Positions 15,267 through 21,905 of a DNA stretch of 26,395 bases are shown here, piece after piece; the first letter of the stretch is position 1; each line of letters opens with the position of its first letter. The DNA comes from a virus. The stretch lies in the IMG/VR virus record IMGVR_UViG_3300025286_002664, positions 1 through 26,395 of that record; one strand, 5' to 3'. The notes under the pieces are model-generated. The model was not told the DNA's origin. It saw only the letters and a list, made by a program, of their open reading frames with translations, and did not search any database. A program made the translations under genes and the position numbers.

Positions 15267-16568
15267 CTAGCTAATTAGTTCTATGCCAGCTTCTGGAACC
15301 TGGAGCTTAGCAAACGCTCCGGAAACCGCGTCGATCTGGTCGTCATGTGAGCCATTGGGGAAGGACTCGGCTTCGTCAAGGTAATCTGTAATCCAGGTTC
15401 CTGCGATCAACCGGAAGTTACCAGCCTGGGCAGTAGAACTAACCGGATTGGCTCGTTCCTCTTTACTGCCGGTCGGTCGGTCACCGTAACAAATGTATCC
15501 TTGGAGGACTTTGCGGATGTAGTGGTCTATAGTAATGACACCGGAAGAACCTGGTTCTTGTTCAATGTAAATCGGAGTATTAACACCATCAAGGGCAGCG
15601 ACCTGTTTGATAAGATGCTCGATATCAAGAGGGGTTCCTTGGATACGCACCATATGCATGATGTAGTAAATCCCATCTTCATCGATGCCGACAAGCGCAC
15701 CGGCTGTCCAATCAGGATCTTTACCTGGCGCAGGGGCTGTAGCAGCCATGTCCCAATAACGCACTTTGTCTACGAGATTAACAGGCACACGATCCAAAGG
15801 AGCTTTGAACCATTCGCGCTTGAATTTTCCACCTTGCTGTCTGGCTGACCAATCTCCTCGTAGTAACTGCGCTTTTGTGACAGCATCTAGTTGCGACAAG
15901 GATTGCACATATGCTGCACGATCAAGGAACGGGTTATCAGCAAGCCGTGCAGGAATGAAAATACGGCCCTTGGATTTTCCTTCCACCACAAACCGCTGCT
16001 TGACCCAGTCATGGCCTCTTCCACCAGGGTTGGAAGCAGAGCGCATCCTTAATGGGATGTTGCTTCCGGTAGGACGACGAAGTCGAGAGAATAAATAAGT
16101 GTATTGCGATTGAGTGAACTGGGTTAGTTCGTCGAATCCAATAAACTGGAATTCAGTGGACTGATATCGATATTTGTGGTTTTCATTATCCATGTAGGCA
16201 AAGGTCAACGTTGCCCCGCTCGGGAATCTCCACTCTTTCGTCATCTCGTGCCATGTGCAATCCTTGCCATTAAGCCATTCCTTGGATCGTTCCATAATTG
16301 CACCAGGAAGAGCAAGGTCGGCAAAAGTACGCCGGAAGAGAATGGCGTGATAGTCAGGTTCATCTACATACTGTAATGCTGCCATGAGCAAAGCTTCTGA
16401 TTTGCCACCACCGGCAGCACCACCGTAAAGGACTTCTTGTACATCGACCAGCATCAAAAAACGGGCTTCTTTGTGTGTCGGTTCATGAGGAATATAACGA
16501 TTGCGTACAACGGTGAACCCAAGAATACCTTCGCGTAGTTTTATTGGATCAATTGATGCAGTTACCAT
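15267..16568 (-). CDS. terL: Terminase large subunit
   Basis: This 433-residue protein is the packaging ATPase and nuclease. Walker A is GGAAGGGKSE (49-58), Walker B is FIGFDE (142-147) and the coupling motif is SASNPGG (177-183). The nuclease domain has RYWDMA (D273), YIEQEPGSSG (E336) and SHDDQIDA (near 407-414), matching the acidic residues of the RNase H-like fold. The length is typical. It follows TerS by only a few bases. Transcription is opposite to the virion genes and in line with the replication genes. No strong ribosome binding site was seen, so coupling to TerS is likely. Confidence 0.95.
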   Translation of the reverse strand: MVTASIDPIKLREGILGFTVVRNRYIPHEPTHKEARFLMLVDVQEVLYGGAAGGGKSEALLMAALQYVDEPDYHAILFRRTFADLALPGAIMERSKEWLNGKDCTWHEMTKEWRFPSGATLTFAYMDNENHKYRYQSTEFQFIGFDELTQFTQSQYTYLFSRLRRPTGSNIPLRMRSASNPGGRGHDWVKQRFVVEGKSKGRIFIPARLADNPFLDRAAYVQSLSQLDAVTKAQLLRGDWSARQQGGKFKREWFKAPLDRVPVNLVDKVRYWDMAATAPAPGKDPDWTAGALVGIDEDGIYYIMHMVRIQGTPLDIEHLIKQVAALDGVNTPIYIEQEPGSSGVITIDHYIRKVLQGYICYGDRPTGSKEERANPVSSTAQAGNFRLIAGTWITDYLDEAESFPNGSHDDQIDAVSGAFAKLQVPEAGIELIS

Positions 16569-16573
16569 GATGT

Positions 16574-17092
16574 CTAATCCACATCGTATTCATCTTGTTC
16601 TACTACTTGAGACTGTCCATCAATAAGTTGATCCATATCCTGCCAGGGGTCAGCACGAATATCAGCAGCGTACGCAGCCAATTGTTCAGTTAAGCTCATT
16701 GTATGCTCAACTTGAATAGGCCCACCTTGATCTCCGACCAACTCAAGTCGATTACCTACAGCAACATCCAAGCCCAAAAGACGAGCGCGTCGCTCTAAAA
16801 TTTTTAGGACACGATCAATAGTTGGGAGGTCTCCAGCCCTGGCTCGGCTCCAAAGGGCCATTAGCAAAGAGTCCAGTCGTGCTAAGTCCATTTGACGCGC
16901 TTCTTCAGATGGTTCTTGCAGCGTCTTAAACAAAGCGGTCTGGACGGCGTTATAGGCTCCTTGCTTGTTGCTATATCCTAACGCCTGGGCGATCTCAAGA
17001 TAGGTCGCTCCAGCCTTTCGCAAATCCACTGCACTTCGTTGTCGATCAACCGCTGCTATGCGCCGAGGGCTGGTTTTGCTTTCTCTAGGCAT
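16574..17092 (-). CDS. terS: Terminase small subunit
   Basis: The 172-residue protein starts at the ATG whose first base is the last base of the upstream TGA (TGATG); a GTG three bases earlier is in frame but less favoured. GGAGGG lies upstream. Residues about 20-50 (AVDLRKAGATYLEIAQALGYSNKQGAYNAV) form a helix-turn-helix for DNA recognition. The middle (ARQMDLARLDSLLMALWSRA) is the likely oligomerisation helix. The acidic C-terminus may contact TerL. The assignment rests on the HTH, size and adjacency to TerL. Confidence 0.85.
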   Translation of the reverse strand: MPRESKTSPRRIAAVDRQRSAVDLRKAGATYLEIAQALGYSNKQGAYNAVQTALFKTLQEPSEEARQMDLARLDSLLMALWSRARAGDLPTIDRVLKILERRARLLGLDVAVGNRLELVGDQGGPIQVEHTMSLTEQLAAYAADIRADPWQDMDQLIDGQSQVVEQDEYDVD

Positions 17093-18303
17093 CACTCCAC
17101 CCTCCGGGGCTCCAGGCCCATCCCGGCCATCCGCTCTAGGGTCACCGCCACATACTTCGGCTCGATCTCCATCCCGTAGCAGATGCGTTCGGTTTGTTCA
17201 CAGGCGACCATGGTGGTCCCGGAGCCGAGGAAGGGGTCGTACAGCGTCTGGGCAGCATCGGTTATATTTAGAATTGCCGCAAGGAGTTCCACCGGCTTCT
17301 CAGTTGGATGGTTCGGATTACCTGTTCGCTGACAGCGAATAACATTACCCAGGGCCTTGTGGTTGTCAAATTTGATAATGTTTCGACAAGCAAACATGAT
17401 GATTTCGTGTTGGCTGCGCCATCCAACACCCATACCCGGAGACCCCTTATCCCATACAATCATCTGCCTTACACCAAAGCCTGACGATTCCATGACATCA
17501 TAAAGGTTGACCCACATTTTCCAATCAGTAAAGACGTAGGCGCCCGCACACTCTATCTCCCCAATAGCTCGTTTAATCAATGCTAAATACCCATGTGTCG
17601 ACAACCTGTCATTAACTATTTGGGGCACAGGTTGGCCTTGCTGAACTGTTCCAATACTGCCACTGGCCCTTGATGCTTCTTGAAAACCCCCAGAGGAGTA
17701 CGGTGGGTCAGTCATAATAAAATTAGGTGCCACACCTCCGTACAGCTTCCGCCTGTCTTCCGGGCTTGTACAGTCTCCGCACATTAAACGGTGTACCCCA
17801 ACCTCCCAGAGTTGGCCCCGTTCGGTCCCCCACTTAGCTAGCAACTCAGCGGCCTGATCCAACTGAGGCCCTGGATCGGGTGCTCCTCCATGTTCTATGG
17901 GTAGGTGTTGCTGCTTCCGTATGTCATCCAGCATGGCACTCAGGTCCGGGCGCTGGATGCTCTCCAACAGCGCCGTGAGGTCTCCCTTGTCTGCCTCGGC
18001 CATCGCTGCCAGGGGATCCAAGGTCGCCAAGACCACGTCCGCCTCAGCTTCGTCCAGGTCCACCACGAGGACGGGGACAATGGCCTCGGGATCGAGCCCG
18101 GCCCGGAGGGGGCCATCCAGGAGTTCGATCCCCTGGTCCGTCTCGCTGCCTATGAGGGCATCCGCCCACCCAACCTCGGCAAGGACCGCCTGGAGGTGCT
18201 TCTGCTGGGCCGGAGAATGCCGCCTCCAGTTCTTCGGGTTGGGAACCAAATCCCCGGCCCGGGCCCGGCGGAGGTCGGTTATTCGATCTCTAATATCTGC
18301 CAT
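17092..18303 (-). CDS. ParB-like domain fused to a DNA methyltransferase
   Basis: The 403-residue protein has an N-terminal ParB/sulfiredoxin-like domain (about 1-110) with VPNPKNWRRH and ELLDGPLRAG, followed by a beta-class amino-methyltransferase. Motif IV is DPPY (199-202), HPTEKP is at 332-337 and the AdoMet site DPFLGSGTT at 356-364, in the permuted order of CcrM-type enzymes. DPPY suggests N6-adenine methylation, though N4-cytosine is not excluded. ParB domains in such fusions are thought to aid DNA binding. The usual DGHLR of the ParB motif is DGPLR here. It overlaps TerS by one base and may mark phage DNA before packaging. Confidence 0.9.
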   Translation of the reverse strand: MADIRDRITDLRRARAGDLVPNPKNWRRHSPAQQKHLQAVLAEVGWADALIGSETDQGIELLDGPLRAGLDPEAIVPVLVVDLDEAEADVVLATLDPLAAMAEADKGDLTALLESIQRPDLSAMLDDIRKQQHLPIEHGGAPDPGPQLDQAAELLAKWGTERGQLWEVGVHRLMCGDCTSPEDRRKLYGGVAPNFIMTDPPYSSGGFQEASRASGSIGTVQQGQPVPQIVNDRLSTHGYLALIKRAIGEIECAGAYVFTDWKMWVNLYDVMESSGFGVRQMIVWDKGSPGMGVGWRSQHEIIMFACRNIIKFDNHKALGNVIRCQRTGNPNHPTEKPVELLAAILNITDAAQTLYDPFLGSGTTMVACEQTERICYGMEIEPKYVAVTLERMAGMGLEPRRVE

Positions 18304-18314
18304 CAGCGTCCCCT

Positions 18315-18653
18315 TTATCCATTTGATGCAGTCCTCTCGAGGGTCCGGACGATGTCATCCCAATCACGTGGTCGCCATATATATACCTGATGTCCAGGGA
18401 TTTGTTGCAGCATTTCTAACACCTGTTTTTGCGCAGGTGTTAGCTTTCCCTTCTCGGTCTTTAGCTCGGCGATCACCATCCGTGGTGGTCGCAACAAAAC
18501 AAGATCAGGCCATCCTGCCGGACTGTGCTTGCTGTTCCACGTGCGAAACTCCTGCCAACCGAGGCCACGGGCCAGTTGCACTACGTGGTTAGCAAAGGTT
18601 TTTTCGCTGATCGCCAAATTCGCTGGCACCCTCGTTCTCCTAACGGTTGGCAT
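18315..18653 (-). CDS. VRR-NUC domain nuclease
   Basis: The 112-residue protein has the single-domain VRR-NUC (PD-(D/E)XK) signature: E17 in SEKTF, GWPDLVLL with D50, IAELKTEKGKLTPAQKQVL with E63-x-K65, and the following Q. Phage members act as structure-specific or Holliday-type nucleases in replication and recombination. It overlaps the helicase loader by 14 bases and precedes the methyltransferase by 11 bases, so all are probably one transcript. The conserved LTPAQKQVL codons also form a perfect 10-bp hairpin. Confidence 0.9.
   Translation of the reverse strand: MPTVRRTRVPANLAISEKTFANHVVQLARGLGWQEFRTWNSKHSPAGWPDLVLLRPPRMVIAELKTEKGKLTPAQKQVLEMLQQIPGHQVYIWRPRDWDDIVRTLERTASNG
18416..18443. 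repeat. Perfect 10-bp hairpin within the VRR-NUC gene
   Basis: CTAACACCTG (18416-18425) and CAGGTGTTAG (18434-18443) are exact reverse complements around an 8-base loop. It falls on the codons for the conserved LTPAQKQVL motif. It lacks a T tract in the - strand direction. It may be chance, or an RNA processing or binding element within the operon. Confidence 0.6.
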
Positions 18654-19485
18654 AATCCCAATGATCTACACCAGTGCGATGATCCCCTGCTGTAATGTAC
18701 GCTAAAGTAGTTATGCCAGTATCGGTATCCCATAGCCTACTTGCAATCGTGCTGCCCAATACGAGGGCGGTTTTATCACGGGATAGATGCGTGGCAAGGG
18801 CTGTCAGCTTCTCGTCTTGATAACGTTCATTTATGATTGTAGAAAGGGTGGAGACGCTAAAGCTGGTAGCGTTCACCGATCCAAGTTCGTCCAGCAGCAG
18901 CACTTCGGCGTTAATGTAAGCAGCCTCTACATCGTACATGCTAGGGCCATCAGGGTTCGCAATCGTGGCCCGTAGTTTGCGCAGGAGCATTTCGGCACTT
19001 TCATATTTAACCATGTAGCCATCCGCAACCATACGTCTACCGGCTGCTTGCAGTAGATGGCTTTTGCCAGACCCATTGGTGCCGTTGAGCATCAAAAACG
19101 GGGCAGTGTCAGTGCGCATGGCCCATGCCTGCGCCAAAGCTAGCGCATCTTCCGTTCCAGGTATTCGGTCAAAGCCTTTGGTAGTGTCAGTTTCCCCGAT
19201 GTCATCAAAAGTTCGTGGTTTACCCTTGGGGAAATTGTTGTAACGGATCATCATTTCCGCAGTATGCTTAATTGCTTCGGGGCTTTCAGAAACGCAGTGA
19301 CAGCGAAACACATTGCCGAAGTCGGGATGTTCCAAAGGCACTTTGTGACGTACCCAGCCAGTGCCTCTACAATCAGGACACTGCGTTACGGTTTCGTCGT
19401 CGTTCGGATAATCTTCGACTCTCGGTTTCAAACCGGTTCTCGATAGGATTGTGCTGAGGTTTTCCATTCCCTTTTGGTTGGTCAT
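18640..19485 (-). CDS. DnaC/IstB-like helicase loader
   Basis: The 281-residue AAA+ protein has Walker A GTNGSGKS (135-142), Walker B LLLDELG (196-202) and a C-terminal sensor region with TIASRLWD. The N-terminus carries a zinc site, CPDC (36-39) with CHC (62-64), as in several phage loaders. It would load the replicative helicase at the origin marked by the initiator gene. The start ATG at 19485 has GGAGG six bases upstream and lies inside the initiator gene, giving a 113-base out-of-frame overlap. A shorter start at 19467 is possible but has less support. Confidence 0.9.
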   Translation of the reverse strand: MTNQKGMENLSTILSRTGLKPRVEDYPNDDETVTQCPDCRGTGWVRHKVPLEHPDFGNVFRCHCVSESPEAIKHTAEMMIRYNNFPKGKPRTFDDIGETDTTKGFDRIPGTEDALALAQAWAMRTDTAPFLMLNGTNGSGKSHLLQAAGRRMVADGYMVKYESAEMLLRKLRATIANPDGPSMYDVEAAYINAEVLLLDELGSVNATSFSVSTLSTIINERYQDEKLTALATHLSRDKTALVLGSTIASRLWDTDTGITTLAYITAGDHRTGVDHWDYANR

Positions 19486-20263
19486 TAGTACCTCCGGTCA
19501 TCATGCACCATGTACGTAGCACGGCATATAAGTTTCGATAGTGTCGTTTTCCTGTACCGCTGTGATAATCCCAACCACCACCTTTTTTGTAAGTGAAACT
19601 AGCAACCATAGCCCAAGCCTTCAACTCTACGGTTTCCGACGGTATTTGATGTTCACGTTGCCAGCGATCAAAATTATCCGCTTGCTTATCCACATAAACA
19701 AAGCCTTCAATATACGCCAGGATATCGTGGACAGTCTGAATATTATCAACATCCACCGGTATAGATATATTTGATGTTTCTTCTGATGTTTCTAATGGTG
19801 TTTGGGGTGTTACTGGTAACACCCTAGGTTGTTCGTTTTTACACCCTAGGTCTAATTTATTACACCCTAGGTTTTTGTCATTGTGTCTAAAATTACACCC
19901 TAGCTCTATGTCAGATTCAACAACGCTATCCTCGGCACTTGGTTCAGCACGAGCGGAACTTTTAAAGGGTGGCTTAAGAAGACCTTTGCTTAGATCAATA
20001 CGGTATTCGGTAGCATAACCGTTGCGACCTCCACCACCACCACGGCCAGGACTAACGGGTATCAACAAGCCTATCTTTACCAGTTCCTGAAGAATAGTCT
20101 GCACTCTACGGCGAGAGTAACCGGTTTTCCACATCATACGAGCTACGCTTGGGAAGACCTTCGTTCCATCGTCTTGAGCATGGTCGGCAAGGCAAAGCAT
20201 CAAAGTCTGTTGAGTATGTGTTAACTCAATTGACCAAACCTGACCAGACAGTAGACCGCTCAT
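19373..20263 (-). CDS. Replication initiator with winged-helix N-terminus
   Basis: The 296-residue protein begins with a helix-turn-helix of the HTH_36/replication-O type (about 18-75: LMLCLADHAQDDGTKVFPSV, YSRRRVQTILQELVKIGLL), then a Gly-rich linker (GRGGGGGRNG), a variable middle, and a C-terminal domain with ELKAWAMVASFTYKKGGGW. The middle (about 120-150) repeats LGCN or LGCK because the DNA there is an iteron array. This layout resembles lambda O, in which origin iterons lie inside the initiator gene. The ribosome binding site is AAGGA. Its 3' end overlaps the helicase loader by 113 bases. Confidence 0.8.
   Translation of the reverse strand: MSGLLSGQVWSIELTHTQQTLMLCLADHAQDDGTKVFPSVARMMWKTGYSRRRVQTILQELVKIGLLIPVSPGRGGGGGRNGYATEYRIDLSKGLLKPPFKSSARAEPSAEDSVVESDIELGCNFRHNDKNLGCNKLDLGCKNEQPRVLPVTPQTPLETSEETSNISIPVDVDNIQTVHDILAYIEGFVYVDKQADNFDRWQREHQIPSETVELKAWAMVASFTYKKGGGWDYHSGTGKRHYRNLYAVLRTWCMMTGGTNDQPKGNGKPQHNPIENRFETESRRLSERRRNRNAVS
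19817..19905. repeat. Iteron array, probable replication origin
   Basis: Four direct copies of a 13-bp element, consensus TTACACCCTAGGT, lie at 19817-19829, 19839-19851, 19860-19872 and 19893-19905. Start-to-start spacings are 22, 21 and 33 bp, close to two, two and three helical turns, so all copies face the same side. The second and third match the consensus fully; the first and fourth differ by one base each. AT-rich sequence lies between copies 3 and 4 and near 19740-19790. Location inside the initiator gene, as in lambdoid origins, supports an origin role. Confidence 0.75.
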
Positions 20264-20273
20264 GTAATCATCC

Positions 20274-20510
20274 TTATTGCGTGGTCTCGGAAAATTGTTC
20301 CACCTGAATGCTTTCAGCTTTTCGTTTCAGGGCATCCTCCAGTATAGGCACTGATCGTGTGGTTTCTTTATGTTCCACAACGTATAGGCGATCCCAATAT
20401 GGCGACTTACATTTGGCACAGCGTGACGGTTTCGTCATATTTCGGCTATACCATATGTGACCGCAAGCAGGTCGTGCGCATTGGTTCGCTTCCACAGATA
20501 CAGTGGGCAT
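20274..20510 (-). CDS. Zinc-ribbon protein, first gene of the replication operon
   Basis: The start is ATG 20510 (78 aa), with AAAGGAG before it; a longer frame starting at 20552 is rejected because it would begin within the promoter's -10 box. Cys residues at about 11, 16, 31 and 34 (C-x4-C-x14-C-x2-C) form a zinc ribbon. The C-terminus is a charged helix (ILEDALKRKAESIQVEQF). As the promoter-proximal gene of the replication operon it could be a regulator, but no DNA-binding fold can be shown. Confidence 0.65.
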   Translation of the reverse strand: MPTVSVEANQCARPACGHIWYSRNMTKPSRCAKCKSPYWDRLYVVEHKETTRSVPILEDALKRKAESIQVEQFSETTQ

Positions 20511-20550
20511 ATTTAACTCCTTTCTATCCCGTGGGACATGGTTACCAACC

Positions 20551-20579
20551 ATTTAACACTAATAGTGTATAGTAGTCAA
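20551..20579 (-). promoter_or_regulatory. Operator-containing promoter for the replication/packaging operon (site B)
   Basis: On the - strand, TTGACT (20574-20579) and TTAAAT (20551-20556) are 17 bp apart. The spacer carries ACACTATTAGTGT (20556-20568), whose last T is the first base of the -10 box. Transcription from here would start near 20544 and read the zinc-ribbon protein, the initiator, and probably on through TerL. A second operator copy abuts the -35 box. Confidence 0.8.
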
Positions 20580-20658
20580 CACTGTAAGTGTTACTAACAC
20601 GTTTATTATACAGAGAGATGTAATGTTACACAACACTATCAGTGTAGGCACTGATAGT
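20579..20658. promoter_or_regulatory. Extra operator copies in the divergent control region
   Basis: Two more palindromes of the ACAC-N5-GTGT type lie between the divergent promoters: ACACTGTAAGTGT (20579-20591) and ACACTATCAGTGT (20633-20645). The first interleaves with another palindrome, GTGTTACTAACAC (20588-20600). The second is followed by CACTGATAGT (20649-20658), the reverse complement of ACTATCAGTG (20635-20644). Together with the two promoter sites this region could hold four regulator dimers and allow cooperative binding or looping. Confidence 0.7.
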
Positions 20659-20667
20659 TACTCAAGG

Positions 20668-20696
20668 TTGACAATAATACACTATTGGTGTATTAT
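20668..20696 (+). promoter_or_regulatory. Operator-containing promoter for the + strand early genes (site C)
   Basis: TTGACA (20668-20673) and TATTAT (20691-20696) are 17 bp apart. The spacer carries ACACTATTGGTGT (20679-20691), the same 13 bp as at site A. Outer pairing extends it to 10-bp arms (20673-20697). The last T is the first base of the -10 box. It should drive the genes from 20726. It is close to the sigma70 consensus, so a strong promoter when free. Confidence 0.85.
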
Positions 20697-20725
20697 TTTA
20701 AGGAAGGAAAAGAAAGGAGAGTGAA

Positions 20726-21010
20726 ATGGAATTCGTGATATCTGACATCAGTGGAGACTTTCTAACATCAGTCACCATCGTTGCTGACAGTGTGGAGCAA
20801 GGCCATGAATGGGCAGCGTCTCATGCAGCTAGCCTCGGTTTCCCTGGAGTTATCTGTGTAAGCCCACGTTATCCGTTGGTCTGTTGCAACTGCGGTACAC
20901 GAACAGAGCCGTTAGTGTCTTACCACCAATACGCTGGCGGTCATGGCAGTGTAGTCGTTGTGTGCTGCGATGATCGATCTGCATGCTGGGAACGTGAGAG
21001 GAGCCAATAA
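20726..21010 (+). CDS. Small Cys-rich protein (early region)
   Basis: The 94-residue protein has a strong AGGAG ribosome binding site and is the first gene after promoter site C. Its N-terminal half (FVISDISGDFLTSVTIVADSVEQGHEWAASHAASLG) has an alpha/beta pattern. The C-terminal half has CCNCGTRTE and VVVVCCDDRSAC, a probable zinc ribbon. The family is unknown. Expression with the earliest + strand genes makes a host-takeover or regulatory role possible, without direct support. Its stop shares a base with the next start (TAATG). Confidence 0.65.
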   Translation: MEFVISDISGDFLTSVTIVADSVEQGHEWAASHAASLGFPGVICVSPRYPLVCCNCGTRTEPLVSYHQYAGGHGSVVVVCCDDRSACWERERSQ

Positions 21011-21429
21011 TGATTGCTGAATCTGAATTAACAGACGCAGAACTGGTAGCAGCATTGTACGAAGCCAAAGAAAGCCGCAAGCGGGCATACGCTACGCATG
21101 ATGCGCTAGAGCTAGCGTTACTTCAAAGGATGTACGAAAAGAAGGCCCAGGCCCTCGCTGGTGTTGGGATGAACGCCATCTTCGATGAAGATACCACCTG
21201 GGATGTGGGCATCCTGGAAGGTTTAAAGGAGCACATTGGCCCCGAAATCATCCTGACCGCCTACACTGCCGAGCACCAAGAAACGGTACCGGCAAAATGG
21301 GATATGCGCATCGTGCGCTCTTGGGGAAAGTTTGGAGAGGAAGTCTCTGAGCTTCTTGACCGGGCTAAAATCCGAGGCAAGCAACGGGTGAAGATTGTCA
21401 CCACGAAAGAACCTCCGTCCAGCCATTAG
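21010..21429 (+). CDS. Hypothetical protein coupled to the preceding gene
   Basis: The 139-residue protein overlaps the previous stop by one base. Residues about 1-55 are helical and charged (LTDAELVAALYEAKESRKRAY, LQRMYEKKAQALAG). The C-terminal part alternates strands and charged loops (MRIVRSWGKFGEEVSELLDR) and ends in a basic segment. No motif or family was recognised. It ends three bases before promoter site D. Confidence 0.6.
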   Translation: MIAESELTDAELVAALYEAKESRKRAYATHDALELALLQRMYEKKAQALAGVGMNAIFDEDTTWDVGILEGLKEHIGPEIILTAYTAEHQETVPAKWDMRIVRSWGKFGEEVSELLDRAKIRGKQRVKIVTTKEPPSSH

Positions 21430-21432
21430 GGG

Positions 21433-21461
21433 TTGACATGTGTACACCAACAGTGTATTAT
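21433..21461 (+). promoter_or_regulatory. Operator-containing promoter (site D)
   Basis: TTGACA (21433-21438) and TATTAT (21456-21461) are 17 bp apart. The spacer carries ACACCAACAGTGT (21444-21456), which ends on the first base of the -10 box. It lies between two genes and would drive the Cys-rich gene at 21507 and probably the helicase-methyltransferase behind it. Confidence 0.85.
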
Positions 21462-21506
21462 AAGGATAGAAAACAACATTAACAGATATGAAAGGAGCCC
21501 CACAAC

Positions 21507-21827
21507 ATGCAAGCCATCAAACAAGCCAAGGACTTCACCGGGTACATGATACTAAAGCACACCTGCGGAGCGATAAGCCGGGTGTATGTAGGCCCCTGGT
21601 ACTTCAAGGGCTACGCCGCCGACGGTCGCACCCCAGCCGACCTTGATGCGACGATAACTTGCGCTTGTGGGAAGCAACTAAAAATAGAGCATGGCCGGGC
21701 CTTATATGGCCGGTATGTAACCACCACGATCTGCTCCGATAAATGCACCGGAGCCAGCGGGCCATCCTGCGATTGCCAGTGTGGCGGCATGAACCACGGC
21801 GGCAAATACAGCAACGATGTGAAATAG
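21507..21827 (+). CDS. Cys-rich small protein with a CxCxCGGxNHG motif
   Basis: The 106-residue protein has AAAGGAG ten bases upstream of its ATG. It contains a first cysteine set (HTCGA, CACG) resembling a zinc ribbon and, near the C-terminus, SCDCQCGGMNHGG. I recall the same C-terminal signature from small proteins of unrelated actinophages, but its function is unknown. The mix of ribbons suggests nucleic-acid or metal binding. It is the first gene behind promoter site D. Confidence 0.65.
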   Translation: MQAIKQAKDFTGYMILKHTCGAISRVYVGPWYFKGYAADGRTPADLDATITCACGKQLKIEHGRALYGRYVTTTICSDKCTGASGPSCDCQCGGMNHGGKYSNDVK

Positions 21828-21831
21828 TGAG

Positions 21832-21881
21832 GGGCCTGGCCGAAGCCAGGCCCAACGCCAGGGCTGGTCCCAAGGCCAGCC
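21832..21881. repeat. Two consecutive GC-rich hairpins
   Basis: GGGCCTGGC (21832-21840) pairs perfectly with GCCAGGCCC (21845-21853) around CGAA. A second hairpin, GGCTGG (21862-21867) with CCAGCC (21876-21881), follows. Neither has a T run. They fill the gap between the Cys-rich gene and the helicase-methyltransferase gene and may attenuate transcription or protect the upstream message. Confidence 0.7.
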
Positions 21882-21905
21882 AATATAAGCGAGAAGGTAT
21901 AGACA

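Noticed and set aside
19817-19905. Repeats considered as a CRISPR array
   Set aside because: Units are 13 bp, intervals are only 8-20 bp and the array lies inside a translated gene; an iteron array explains it better.
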